Positions 24,765-35,754 of a DNA stretch of 64,000 nucleotides are shown one piece after another. This DNA is from Amorphophallus konjac (lineage: Eukaryota > Streptophyta > Magnoliopsida > Alismatales > Araceae). Under the pieces are notes generated by a model. The model worked only from the letters and a program-made list of their open reading frames with translations. It made no database searches and was not told the origin of the DNA. Both the position numbers and the translations under genes were made by a program. Position 1 is the first letter of the stretch; each line of letters starts with the position of its first letter. Location of the stretch: positions 37,968,501 through 38,032,500 of the forward strand of contig CM040127.1 of NCBI GenBank assembly GCA_022559845.1, read 5' to 3'.

Positions 24765-26808
24765 TACTTTCTTTATGTTTAGTGTATTGGTGTGTATTTA
24801 TTTTGAGTATTTATGAGTATAATGGGTCAAGGTTGTAAAATGGGTTACACTTCATGTAAGGAGCCCAATTTCTAAATTGGGCCCCCAAACTTTTAGGAGC
24901 CCCATTAGGCCTCTCTCTCCCTTGTGGGCTTCTATACATGTGGGCCTAAAAGGCTGGTCCAAGGCCCAAGATGGACTTCTAGAAGACTTGGACCATTAGA
25001 CCAAGGAGACAAAGGTAGAGGATGCCCCCTCCTTGTCCCACATGCTTGTCTCCCACCTACCCTTGACCAATGTTAGTGGATGTCCTTTGGAGTTAGTGGA
25101 TGTCCTTTGATGTTAGTGGATGTCATTGGGTCTAGATCTAGGGTTTGAGTACTTATAGTCTCTCATTATATTTTGTGTGGAACTAATGAGAAAATTGAAG
25201 AGAATATTGATTGGTGTGAACTCCCCTCTCCCTCTTGAGTGTTCTTGGTGTTCTTCCTCCTCCCACCCCCAACTCTCTCTAGATCTGATCCCAAATCTTC
25301 TATCTCCCTCATATTTCTTCTACTTCTCTTCTTCCTCTATCTTCTGTGAACGTTCACCGCCGCCGCCGCCGTCGTTCGTGTCGCCGTTCAGTCTCCACGA
25401 GCCGGTCTTCATCCTGCTGCCCCAAACTCGGAGTTTCAGGACAGCAGCTCGGTGAAAGAACTTGTACGGGAGATCCGACCGTTGGATCATCGCGAAACTT
25501 TGAGAGTAGGCTCCCCCCATCAGAGGCCATTTCCAGTTCAATTTTTAGGTCGATCAGAGCCCATTTGCCCCTTTTCCCATCCACCTGTTTATCTTCCCCA
25601 AAATCTGCCTGTGTGCAGGTCTGCCGGATAGATCTTAGTAGCCGATTTTTCTCACCCATCAAATGTTGTCCAAATCTCACAAATGAGCTATGTGCGTCTC
25701 CGTCACCCTCCCCTCTACCCACCATAAAAATATCTGGTCCTAATTCGCCCATTTGATCCTTAGTCAAAGCCCTTGATCAGGGAGGTTAGGTTCTGTCATG
25801 TCTGTTCTTTATTTCGGGACAGTGTGCTCAGTCAGTTTGTAGTCGCTCCCATTTTCAATCCAACTGTTGGACGAGTCTGTAGTTCCAGTATGTTGTAGGA
25901 TTTCAAGTCCTCTTTCCAACAGTACCTTTTGTGTCCCGATCCGACGTCGGAGTTGAGCGTACCAGCCGATCTCACCAGAGCGCGTAGATCTGGACAGAAA
26001 CACAGCTGCGGGACAGCTGCGGGAGATAATTCCCAAGAAATCGCCCGCCTCCACTCCGGCGACCGCCGCTCACGGGGATCGACCCGGGACACTCCAGGAG
26101 CATCCCCGTCAGTCACTGCAGCCAGGAGCCGCCCCGGACACCGCCGTACCAGCAACGGGTCCCACGTACCATCCGGTGGGCCCGAGTGAACGGAGCTGAA
26201 CCGGCCGACCGCGTCCGCCCGAGCGCCATCGACTGCTGCCCATCAACCCGAGATTGGTGCCTCCCGGAGTTGTCGTGTAGCCTGTTACCTCCCTGCGTGG
26301 AGTGGGCCATTATCTTTTTGCTGTAATTAAATATTACCGTTGTACCGGGAGTCACAGTCTTGGCCGGGACGTCTTCCCCACGCCCTGAGCGTGGAGGTAC
26401 ACTCGCCACCCCCTCATAGACGTATTTTGCTTTCCTAGTATACGTTCTTATGCCGCTGCTAGAGAGCATCTTAGGATCCTAGCTCGTATCATTTAAATCA
26501 CCGCTGCGAGATAGAGCGCGAGACCCGTCCCACGACTCATTCCGAGTGCGAGAGTAAGCCGACCACCCGAGACTCAAAGCCGGTTACTCAACCATGCAGA
26601 TCATCGTGCTTCCCTCGATGGGGATGACCGTGAGTTATCACTTCTTGTTTGGGGCACATCGCCTCTTCTGGAGCTCTTTAGGTGCCGCATTGTATCGTTG
26701 TTGCTGGTCGTGTCGTCCAACCAGTCGTGTCGTCCAACCAGTCGCGTCGTCCTATAGAGTCCAAGGTCGCAACTCGTCCGCGTCGAGTCTCATTATCGTC
26801 CCGCATCA
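24635..26808 (+). repeat. 3' LTR of the chromovirus (2,174 bp)
   Basis: Aligns end to end with 17,103-19,239. Length differences come from repeat slippage: an extra CCGCCGCCGTCGTTCGTGT stretch near 25,365, a duplicated TCGTGTCGTCCAACCAG near 26,707-26,740, about 20 bp extra near 26,415, and one fewer 20-bp unit at 25,073-25,132. Confidence 0.92.
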
Positions 26809-27243
26809 TATGTAGGGTGTGGTAAAATTACCAAAATACCCCTGCGACCTAAAAACGGCCTAACAGCCCCCGTAACCCTCCAGAAAGAGTCACAGCGCCT
26901 TGGGAAGTCGGGAGCTCAGTCCTACTTCCGTTCTAACCCAGAAATTTCATAAATACCCCTGGGTTGGTAAAATTACCAAAATACCCTCAGGGTCCAGAAA
27001 ATCTCCCTCTACTTTAAAAATGCCTACGGCTTCCGCATATTTGCGTCTCTACTCCTAAATCCTAGGGTTTTGCTCAGACTTAGCCCTAACCCTATTAACA
27101 TGTTGGTGGTAAATGAGTGGTCATGGAGAGTCTCTCGAGTGAGCTTGCCCTCCACATTAGAATCTAAGGAGAGGACTTTTGGGATTTCTTTGACAGTCAA
27201 ACAAAGGTGTTCGGACGTTAGGCCGATGTAAATCAACACTGAC

Positions 27244-27409
27244 TACCGTCAGTGGGGAGAAGTCCAGCACGCGAACCCAAATCGTCTGATACGATGCGCA
27301 CACACGGAATAACCCTCTCTATGCAGAGGAATGTTTCTTTTCAAAAAGAACATACATATTTATTTTTCTATGAAAATATTATGTGTCTCACACTGATATA
27401 CTCCTCCTC
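27244..27409. other. Unassigned stretch between solo LTR and copia integrase
   Basis: Lies where the copia linker should be but translates poorly on the minus strand. Either badly decayed copia or a small extra insertion; no ends or TSD were recognised. Confidence 0.4.
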
Positions 27410-28900
27410 AAAAATAAAATCTCTAATCTTATCCCCCTTGACAAACTCAACATCCTCAAAGAACTAGGCATTTCTCGTCTCAAAAATGGACTGAGTGGTG
27501 GGATCATAAAACTTGTAGCCCCTTGACCTTTCAGGATATCCAACAAAATAGTTGCTAACTGTTTTGGAGTTCAGTTTCCTTTCATTAGGCTTGTAAGGCC
27601 TTGTCTCAGCTGGACACCCCCAAATGTGCAAATGCTTCAAACTAGGCTTCTTACAAGTCCAAAGCTCATAAGGGGTTTTCACAGTTGCTTTCGTTGGAAC
27701 CTTGTTTAGCAAATAAGCTGCAGTCTTTAATGCTTCTCCCCAGAGAGATTCTAGTAAGGTAGATTGACTAATCATACTTCTTACCATATCCTTAAGCGTC
27801 ATGTTTCATCTTTCAGCAACACCATTTATGCTAGGGGATCCCGGCATGGTGTATTGTGGTACGATACCGTATTCCTCTAGGAATTTAGCAAAGGGCCCTG
27901 GACGTTGTTCACCTGATCCATCATATCTACCATAGTATTCTCCACTACGGTCTGATCTGATGGCCTTTATCCTTTTGCTGAGTTGGTTCTCAACTTCAGC
28001 CTTATATTTTGTGAACATATCCAATGACTGAGACTTCTAATGAATGAGATACAGGTAGCCATATCGAGAATAATCGTCTATGAATGTAATAAAATATTGT
28101 TGACCATTCCAAGAAGGCATAGGAAATGGCCCACAAATATCCGTATGTATTAATTCTAAGACGTCTGAAGCTCTATTGGCTCATGTTCTCCTTAAGTTTA
28201 TTTGTTTTCCCTTTATACAATTAACACACATGTCGAAGTCCGTAAAATCAAGGGAATCAAGAATACCGTCAAACACAAGTCTCTCAATTCTTTGTTTAGA
28301 GGTATGACCTAATCGTTTGTGCCATAGTGAAGCGGAATTCTCATTAGTTAATTTCTGTTTTGTACCACGTTAACTTATATACAAGGTTTCATTAAATGAG
28401 ACTACAATATTAAGTAAACATATGTTATCATTAAATGACAAGGAACCGGTACCAACAAGATTTGAACTTTGAAAAAGACTAAACTTACTATTTCCAAATG
28501 AACAAGAATAACCAGATTTGTCCAACATAGAAATGATATCAAATTCTGTCGAAAAGACGGTACAACATAAGTCTCATTCAAATCCAAATAATGACCAGTC
28601 TTTAACGATAACCTAAAAGTCCCTATAGCCTCAACTTCCACGGTTTTGCCATTGCCCACGTAGATGTATCTTTCACCATCGTTCGGCTTTCGGCAGTGAA
28701 GGCAACCCTGCATAGACACACTTATATGAGTTGTAACACCGGAATCTATCCACCAAGTGTGTGTGGGTACAGAAGTTAAATTAACCTCTGAACAAATCAA
28801 AGTGAGAAGTGTACCTTTCTTTGCAAGCCAAGCATGATACTTGGTGTAATCCTTCTTCTTGTGTCCACCAAGTTTGCAAAAGAAAGATGCAGATTCCTTA
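27410..28900 (-). pseudogene. Copia protease and integrase part
   Basis: Minus strand. Protease region: WWIDSGVTTHISVSMQGCL (the D-S/T-G active site reads DSG) near 28,770. Integrase: HTDICGPFPMP and DDYSRYGYLYLIH (about 28,050-28,160), SINGVAER near 27,810, then [18 protein letters not shown] and the C-terminal block [16 protein letters not shown], ending with FFEDVEFVKGDKIRDFIFEE near 27,410. In-frame stops lie at about 27,806, 28,040, 28,185 and 27,464, and the region around 28,400-28,560 is frameshifted. It continues (after nested insertions) at 16,003. Confidence 0.88.
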
Positions 28901-28910
28901 TTTTTTTCTT

Positions 28911-29640
28911 TTATAGTGGTCCACCTGCAACTTCATTACTCTTTTGTCTTTTCTTAAGTTTAGCCTTGTCTTTTGAGGTTATAGCCAAATGAGCACTTTC
29001 AAATCTCTCTTGCTTCAACCTTTCCTCTTCTTGCACACAATGTGAGATGAGCTCATTAAGGGACCATTTGTCCTTTTGACAGTTATAGCTCACTTTGAAT
29101 TGATTGAATTGTGCCGGAAGAGAAATTAAAACTAAATGCACAAGTAGATCCTCAGATAATTCTAACTTAAGTGCCTTTAGTTTTGAGGCAAGATGAGACA
29201 TCTCTATGATGTACTCCCTTATGTTTCCTTTTCCCCTGTACCTCATGAAAATCAGATTTGACAAGAGTGCACTTGTTTCAGCCTTATCATTCTTGGCAAA
29301 CCTTTTCTCAATGTCCTCAAGGAAACCCTTAGCTGTAGTAACCTCTTCAGACATAGTGCCCTTGAATACTTCTGGAATGGCACGATTCATGATCATAAGA
29401 CTCGTGCGATTTGAACGGTCCAATTTTTCCAGGTCTCTCTTTTCCTCAGTAGAACTGGATTCTGTAATCTCATTAGGCAGTTCAAGTCTGAATGCAAGGT
29501 CTAGATCCATAACACCGAGAACAATCATCACGTTCTCCTTCCATGTCTTGAAGTTAGTACCATTAAGCATAGGAATTGAATTAATGCTGGTAGAAATATT
29601 ATTAGCAGAACTTGCAACTGTAACAAAATAAAATAATAGC
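28911..29640 (-). pseudogene. Copia gag
   Basis: Minus-strand frame of about 220 codons with the copia Gag (UBN2-type) pattern: LNGTNFKTWKENVMIVLG, then FMRYRGKGNIREYIIEMS and LPAQFNQFKVSYNCQKDKWS. The frame is open upstream of the first Met (29,570) to about 29,630, where TTTTGTTACAG looks like a splice acceptor for a leader intron. A stop at 28,911 separates it from the degenerate zinc-knuckle region (FFCKLGGHKKKDYTK, about 28,840-28,890). Confidence 0.85.
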
Positions 29641-30240
29641 TCACATAAGTTTCATATTATGCTGAAAATAAATTTTCAAATAATGGTACAACCCATCACA
29701 AGATATCTAGCACAACATTAATATTTTGTCTTTGGACAAGAATATTAACTTGCAAATGATACTCTTGGTGTAACAGCCAAATATTGACAATAAATTCTGT
29801 CAAATAATAAGCCTTTCTTTAGACCGACTTATTATTCACATGAAATACGAAATAATTGTCACATATTTACTATTACAAATGTGCATATATGTAATTTGGT
29901 CGAATATTGACTATCCTTTGGACTAGTAAATATTTACATGAATTACATAAATACAACCATCTTGATATTCCAAAATAAATTAATCTACACAAGAGAGGCT
30001 ATTTTGGTAGCATGTTGTTTCAATTAATCTAATTCAGAATATTAGACATCCTAAATGTATCAAAATTTGAGATCAAAAGATTATCTAAATCTGTCATGAT
30101 ATAAGCCAAATACATTCTAAACATATAATTATTGAGAATTGATATGAAAGAATGTAAAAAAAAGGAAGCTTAAATTACAATGTGTCCATCGTGACAGATG
30201 TATAAAACAAAAGGCAAAACTCCTTGTTCATTTTTCCCGC
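29641..30240. other. AT-rich stretch, no gene seen
   Basis: Expected to hold the copia leader and 5' LTR, but no PBS and no match to the TGTTGGATTTAATC LTR start were found. It may be leader intron plus unrelated flank. Confidence 0.5.
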
Positions 30241-30295
30241 AGAAGATTTAAATATTAAACCCGCCACCACCCTCCCCTCCTCTGGTCGCCAGTCT

Positions 30296-30466
30296 CCCCT
30301 CTCTCTCTCTCTCTCTCTCCCCCTCTATCTCTCTTTCTCTCTCTGCCTCTCTCTACCTCCCCACTACCTCTCGCACTGTCTCTCTCACGCCTCCCCCTCT
30401 CTCTCTCTCGCACTCTCTCTCACGCCTCCCCCTGCAACTCTCTCTCTCTCTCTCCCCCACACGCAG
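30296..30466. repeat. CT-rich low-complexity tract
   Basis: Runs of CTCTCT interspersed with CCTCCCC. The Ser/Leu-rich reading frame over it (30,224-30,526) is a product of the repeat and not a gene. Confidence 0.9.
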
Positions 30467-30518
30467 ACGGTCGGCACCAAGACACAACGTCGGCTCCCTC
30501 CGCCCTGCACTACTCCGA

Positions 30519-31420
30519 TCACTTGAAGATGATGGAGATGGGACTCCTGACGACGTGTTTCCCGTTAGCGGACACCCACTTGAGGGCACCCTCCGCCACC
30601 GTTCCCATGGCGGCACTGCCCCACAAAGCCACCAAGATGCTAAGCTTCTTCCTCGCCCTGGCGAACTTGAGCTAGTCAGGTGACATGCTCACGGCCACAC
30701 CTGTCGACTACTCCACCACCGCCTGGTACATCGAACCGGCCTCCCCGATGTTTGTCACTGTCTGGGTAACGTTCTTACCCTGTGAGGACGACGCCCCATG
30801 TGTCACCGTGATCGACGGGTAGTTGAGCTCCTCTGCTCCCATGGCCTGGATGGTGGAGCAGTTCACCCTCCGTTGGGCAACGGACTGCAGCTAGTTGTTA
30901 ATGTACCCCAGCGTTCTGCAGAGGAAGCCCAAGTAGTCCCTGGGCCGGATGTCGTAGACAAGGCCCGAGTCGACGGCCCTCGACGGATTCACGTGCCAGT
31001 GGCATAGAGATCTGCCACCTTGCCCATCTCCCTGACAGCGACAGGCTCTCCGACACGGTTCAGCAAGTCGACAGTGGTCATGATGGTCGTTGATGACCAG
31101 TCCAGGTGGGAGACCTTGAGCAGCCCCGCCAAGCCGACGATGTGGGGTGTTGACATGGAGGTGTCAGAAAAGACAACGAAGCCCTCCTGGCCAAGTGGGA
31201 AGCTATGGGTCCTTCAAGGGCCCGACCTTGTAGGGATACATGACGAGATGTTGACGCCGGGGCCGAGGATGTTGGGATTCAGGATGCTGCTACTGCTACT
31301 GGGGCTGGGGCCACGAGAAGAGGCCACCGTCGACGATGGAGGGGTCCCAAACTAGGTGCCCTTGAAAAGGATGGCCGCCGTTGCAGAGATTTTGATGTTA
31401 ACCCCCGAAAGGCATGGGTT
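30519..31420 (-). pseudogene. Subtilisin-like serine protease (SBT), 3' half, pseudogene
   Basis: Minus-strand translation across frames gives the C-terminal half of a plant subtilase, a secreted serine endoprotease of the S8 family. Blocks in family order are VNIKISATAAILFKGT (about 31,390), ILNPNILGPGVNIS (about 31,275), the catalytic-serine block DTSMSTPHIVGLAGLLK (family GTSMSTPH, so the Gly before TSMS is Asp), LNRVGEPVAV, HVNPSRAVDSGLVYDI, LGYINN, RRVNCST, ELNYPSITVT, TQTVTNIGEAGSMYQAVVE and the C-terminal LKWVSANGKHVVRSPIS with its own TGA at 30,519. Several internal stops and frameshifts are present, and the N-terminal half with the catalytic Asp and His is absent. This is the only clear host-gene remnant here; capture by a transposon or simple decay are both possible. 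Confidence 0.85.
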
Positions 31421-31429
31421 CCCCCTCTG

Positions 31430-34034
31430 GCACGCCCTCTCTCTCTCTCTCTCTTTGTGGGGTAAGGGTATTATGATTTTTTTCTCTCCTCTAGTTAGGG
31501 AAGACCATGGTTTAGTTAGCCTAACCAGACATTATCTCACAATGAGAGACGGTAGGGTTTTTTATATAACATAGAAGATTTTGGAGGGTTCTGGCTAAAT
31601 AGATAGATTACATGAGCTTTTTTCTAATTTCAAAAGAGTTAAGGGGCTTAAAACCAAATATCCCTTTTAAATAACACAAGTCCAAGAATGATCATTGTTT
31701 ACTTAGATAGGCCATTTGTTAATCCAATCCTATAACCACACTGAGTACCTGAAAACAACAAAGAAAGGACTTCACCAATCTGAGTTCCAATTTTCCCTAT
31801 ATAATCCAGCCAAAATCTATTGAAATAATGTCAGGAAGTGCTTCATGAGAAAGATAGAAGTGTGAATGAGGTCTTAGTTTTCATGTTCCATGTGATTTCT
31901 TGAGGATACTATTGCTAAATGACCTAGATAAATGCTAGGAAAATTATGATCATAGAACTTTACTGAAGCATGAAGTAATTCATAACTTCTATATTTAAGA
32001 AACATAAGGTTCATTTCTATGATAATAGCCGGTATAGGTGGGAAATTTAACACTATCAATCCAATAGATAAGGCTGGAGTCAATCACCTTAAACCCAGAG
32101 GGCAGTAGTCCTTCCACTTGAAATCTTCAGCACGGTGTGGAGGAGTTAGTTGAGACCCTGCCTTAGGAAAATTCATCCAAAAGCTGGCTCGCGGACCAAA
32201 ATCTGATGCACGAACTTCATGCCTCTGGATACGTGTACTTTTCCCAAGCGTATACATATGCATTAGAATGAAACAACTGGTTATCAGTATCATCTGAGGA
32301 AGCTCTGCTGCTATCAAAGATCATGATATCACTATTATGCCTAGAGGAATACTAGTGCACCACAACATTTGGGGCATGGCATGTGGCACCCAATCACTGC
32401 AGTCTGATCTTTAGATTGGAGATAAGCAGGGTACGTTGATGTTGGAGGCCCAAACTTAAGTCCCAAGAGGCACGGTTAACCTCCATCACCCAATCTAAGG
32501 TTGGGCAAAAGAGTTATGGTGGCATGTCATTCCCCAAAGGTGTGGCATGCCCACATTCCTCGTGTGTCTTATAATCTGTAAACCCTTGCCCCCTTTTTTT
32601 CTATTTTGAGGAATACTAAAAAAGGTTTTCATCAACAAGCAAGATAAAATAAAAGGCAATCAAAAACATAAATATATATATATATTGCATAAAGTCAATA
32701 TCCTAATAAAAATACACTTTATTGCACAAGTTCAACGAAGATTCTTAAACATGACCCCATGTTTCAGAGAGAACTATCATCTTTACCCATTACTCCTTAA
32801 TATATTGAAATAAATATTGCATCAAATCTAACAAGGAGGAGTGGTTTATTTTATTTCCTGCCATGTTGTGGTCTATGAGAGAAATCAGAGAAAATTTATA
32901 GGGGAGTTTAATCATTCTTTTGACATCCTTTGAAGGGCAATTAGGTGGACAGAAGATTGGGCTAAAGCAGCAGGTGTTCTCCAACCAGCAAACTCCTCTC
33001 TTCTACAAGTGGTGAAATGTTGGAGTTCATTTGCTCTTTGATGTTCTGACATCTGTCTCCAGGGGTGACGCTATTTTATTAGCTCAGTGGAATGGAGACC
33101 TTTGTTTTTTTTCTTGTCTCTGTGTAGCTTCTTGTTCTCTCTGTGTCTGGTCTCGCCCGCTGATTTGGGTAGAGGGTTGGTGCTTTTCTGTCTTTTTTTC
33201 TTTAGGAGACCTTTCTCCTGAGCTTTTGTACTCTTTCTCTTTTATTTCCATGGACTATAATTTTATATCACCTTCAAAAGAAAATACATTTTAAAAAAAA
33301 AACCTCCTGTGATTCCTGAATAACACAAAATGCATGAGGATGAATTGGGTGCCGACATTCATGTCAAAAGAATAACTCCTCCATCCAGAGAGATCATTTT
33401 CTCCCCACAGTTAACTAAACTACAAGTAGAGGAGTGGGAACATTTCCAAGACCCTTGTAAACCAGGCAACAAGTAGGCAATAAGCAGAGAGACCTGCTCC
33501 TATAGAAAACTGACCTTTCATGTTTTCCCTCCAATCGGATTTAAGTTTGTTTGGAGTCAAAAGGGGACCTATAAATATTGTTTGATGACGTTAAAGAATT
33601 AGTTTCGCATTAAGGTACTTAGGGATGCAAAATGATATGGTGAACCTTAAATATCTGTTGTTTTTTGCTGACAAGTAATTTTTAGGATAAACGTAAAGCG
33701 ATGCCCTTCATCATCTTTGTTTGGTGTAAGTGAAATAAAACATATATCTTTGGATCCCAATATGCGATTATCTTCCCTTCCTATTTAAAATTAGAATGCT
33801 GAACAATAAAACACATGATTTATTTCGGCCACCGAGGAACAAAAATTAAGGTTGTAGCTTCTTACGATCTAAATGAAATGCGTTATCGTCTTCATATAAA
33901 AATGATTAAAATTTTATAATATCATTTGTCGTAAGTGTTATCTTTCGAAAAAAGAATAAACTCTCCAAGATACGAACACAGAAAAGTAAACAGAGCTATA
34001 GTTGCATCCCATAATTTAGCCCTCTTTAGATATA

Positions 34035-34038
<4 letters not shown>
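31430..34038. other. Non-coding, AT-rich intergenic DNA
   Basis: Only short open frames, none with recognisable motifs. A possible L1-type LINE 3' end lies at about 33,000-33,300: T-rich 3' sequence with a short A-run at 33,290-33,301. Confidence 0.5.
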
Positions 34039-34070
<32 letters not shown>

Positions 34071-34078
34071 ACAAAGAA
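34039..34078. repeat. (TA)n microsatellite, 40 bp
   Basis: Uninterrupted TA repeat. A second one, about 30 bp, is at 35,703-35,732. Confidence 0.98.
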
Positions 34079-34149
34079 TAAAGACCATAGTTTGTTTCGA
34101 CCTTAACATCTTTGCAATGGGCCCATGAACATGGCGGCGAGGAGGGTTC

Positions 34150-34446
34150 TTACTTGGTTTTCCACCACCGGAGTGGCGTGGCTATCCACCGGAACGAGGG
34201 GATTTCCTCGTACTCGCATTGCGTCCGGGGAAACCCGCCGTCGCCGCCGTCGGACTCCACATCGGAAACCAGGGAGGAGGAGGAATACGAGGCCCCGGAG
34301 GACCGGAACGAGGCGTCGCTGGCCGGGGCGGGGGAGTCGGCGCGCGACGAGGATACCCGGGGCTCCTCTTCCTCCCGGCCGGCGGAGGAGCCGATCTCGC
34401 TCTCGGCTTCGTCTCCATGGAGACGGGACTCTGCTTCTCTTGCCAT
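34150..34446 (-). CDS. Short acidic, Ser-rich protein of unknown function (possible first exon)
   Basis: Minus-strand ATG at 34,446 in good context (GGAGATGGC) opens a frame of 98 codons beginning MAREAESRLHGDEAESEIG. It is rich in Glu, Ser and Ala, then runs to a basic, Trp-rich end (FRWIATPLRWWKTK) and TAA at 34,150. The end overlaps a strong donor-like site (CCAA/GTAAGA), so this may be exon 1 of a longer gene or of a captured fragment. GC content is far above the flanks and a related sequence lies 2 kb away (36,135-36,480). A competing plus-strand frame (34,112-34,669) crosses the same DNA; I prefer the minus strand for its start context and composition. Not recognised as a known family. 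Confidence 0.4.
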   Translation of the reverse strand: MAREAESRLHGDEAESEIGSSAGREEEEPRVSSSRADSPAPASDASFRSSGASYSSSSLVSDVESDGGDGGFPRTQCEYEEIPSFRWIATPLRWWKTK

Positions 34447-34679
34447 CTCCTTAATTCCCTGCAATCTCAGTTCTCCCTTGACAGGGGGTCTTACGATTGC
34501 TTGCAGGAGATCGCCATCGCTGCCTGCCAGGGGGATCTGCCCCGACTGGTTCGCCCTGCGGCCATCCCTTTCCCACGTATTATTCCCATCTCCTTCCCAC
34601 GTCAGGGGCCCCGCAGGCATTCAAACGCGTCTAAGAAGATGGCTTGAAGATGGCCCCGCTGACATATAGCGGGGGCATT

Positions 34680-35278
34680 GTTTTTAAAGTCGGACCCAGC
34701 GTTGACGTGCTGGCTCTGCTGCGAGGGACACGATCACCGTACAGAAAACTTAGCAGGCTGCACTGTTGTTCAGAACATGCTCGAGGAAGTTTTCAATTAA
34801 AAAAATATATACTAATATAAGTTAAACCTTTAAACAATCTTATGTTATCTCGTTTTTAACTTAAAAGTCTTGCTTGAGAATTATAAGATATGCAAAAAAT
34901 ACAAGAATAGTTTCCATCACGGGGGTAATTCTTAAGATTGGAGCATAATTACATTTTGTTATAACTATACAAAACTTGCTGTTTGAAATCTAGACATGGG
35001 GTGAGAGAAAAATCACAGCGCATGAGATTTTCAATTCTTAACTGTACATCCCATTGGTTGGTAGAAGGCAAGCAAGAAGAAGAGTGACCGATTTTTTATA
35101 TATAAATCCTTACGAACTTAGTTAATTATCTATTAATCTCTCAATTCTTATCATTTTTTTAAAAATCCTTACAATATTTCAACTCTTATTAAAAGTCTTT
35201 GCGATTTGCATCCGTCAAAAAAAATATTTAGTAGAATATTCTTTCTAGAAGTGATATAATAGTGAAAAAGATCCAAAT

Positions 35279-35280
<2 letters not shown>
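34680..35280. other. AT-rich stretch, no gene seen
   Basis: Likely upstream flank of the minus-strand frame at 34,446; no motif recognised. Confidence 0.5.

Positions 35281-35281
<1 letters not shown>

Positions 35282-35363
<82 letters not shown>
35282..35363. repeat. (CT)n microsatellite, about 82 bp
   Basis: Perfect CT run of about 41 units, followed by the first copy of a duplicated segment. Confidence 0.98.
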
Positions 35364-35364
<1 letters not shown>

Positions 35365-35697
35365 GCACCAAGGAGGCAAGACGTTTGGAGCAAGAAGGGG
35401 GGAGAGAGCTTGTCCAGGGGAGGGGGGTATATCAAGCAGAGTTTATCATTCCGGCCGAACTGACTATCTCGGTCATGGCGCAGGACGGGACGATACGGGT
35501 TGATACTAAGACAAAAAAACTCTCTCTCTCTCATTAACCCCAAGGAGGCAATACGTTTGGAGCAGAGAGGGGGGAGAGAGCTTGCCAGAGGGGAGGGGTA
35601 TATCAAGAAGGGTTTGCCGTCCCGGCCAAACCGACCGTCTCGGTCATGGCTCGGGACGGGACGGTACGGGTCGATACCATGATGTATCGAGACAAAA

Positions 35698-35700
<3 letters not shown>
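35364..35700. repeat. Direct duplication of about 160-bp segment
   Basis: 35,364-35,520 (ACCAAGGAGGCAAGACGTTT through the GGTTGATAC block) is repeated with about 15 percent divergence at 35,537-35,700 (CCCAAGGAGGCAATACGTTT through GGTCGATACC). A looser third copy of the purine-rich part begins near 36,090. Both copies contain GGGACGGGACG-like runs. Confidence 0.8.
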
Positions 35701-35733
<33 letters not shown>

Positions 35734-35754
35734 GAACAAAATAATTTAAATGAT

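Larger units (their letters stand above)
17103..26808 (+). mobile_element. Chromodomain Ty3/gypsy element (chromovirus), full length, 9.7 kb
   Basis: Two LTRs of about 2.1-2.2 kb (17,103-19,239 and 24,635-26,808) flank gag-pol, and TATGT is duplicated at 17,098-17,102 and 26,809-26,813. PBS, zinc knuckle, protease, RT, RNase H, integrase and a C-terminal chromodomain are all present. The pol frame runs about 130 nt into the 3' LTR, a trait I associate with some chromovirus clades such as CRM; clade assignment is tentative. At least eight stops or frameshifts and several LTR indels make it older than the Tat element. Confidence 0.92.
16004..27238 (+). mobile_element. Solo LTR (about 1.5 kb net), split by a chromovirus
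   Basis: Starts TGTTGGAAGC at 16,004 and ends AAATCAACA at 27,238, with CTGAC immediately before (15,999-16,003) and after (27,239-27,243). Removing the chromovirus and one TSD leaves about 1,524 bp with no PBS or coding sequence, so a solo LTR from intra-element recombination fits best. A TATA box lies at 16,472-16,479. A GTAAGT donor-like site (about 16,600) and a TTCTTTGCAG acceptor-like site (about 16,782) suggest a spliced leader. Confidence 0.8.
13384..29640 (-). mobile_element. Ty1/copia (TNT1-like) retrotransposon, minus strand, three times interrupted
   Basis: Read on the minus strand from about 29,640 to 13,384 this is one copia element: Gag, protease, integrase, RT and RNase H in copia order. 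It is interrupted by a hAT-type MITE (15,526-15,831) and by a solo LTR that itself holds a gypsy element (16,004-27,238). Its 3' LTR is reduced to about 54 bp against the LINE tail. I could not find a 5' LTR at 29,640-30,220. It is the oldest layer of this nest, and its coding regions carry many lesions. Confidence 0.85.

Noticed and set aside
30224..30526. 100-aa Ser/Leu-rich frame
   Set aside because: Encoded by CT-rich low-complexity DNA and overlapping the end of the subtilase pseudogene on the other strand.
32320..32600. Possible non-coding RNA or MITE (GC-balanced island with GGCATG repeats)
   Set aside because: No terminal repeats, TSD or known RNA motif found.
33031..33294. 87-aa plus-strand frame with hydrophobic composition
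   Set aside because: T-rich sequence ending at an A-run looks like a LINE 3' end; evidence is too thin for a gene call.
34112..34669. 185-aa plus-strand frame overlapping the acidic minus-strand ORF
   Set aside because: Poor start context and mirror of the minus-strand frame; kept only as an alternative in that entry.
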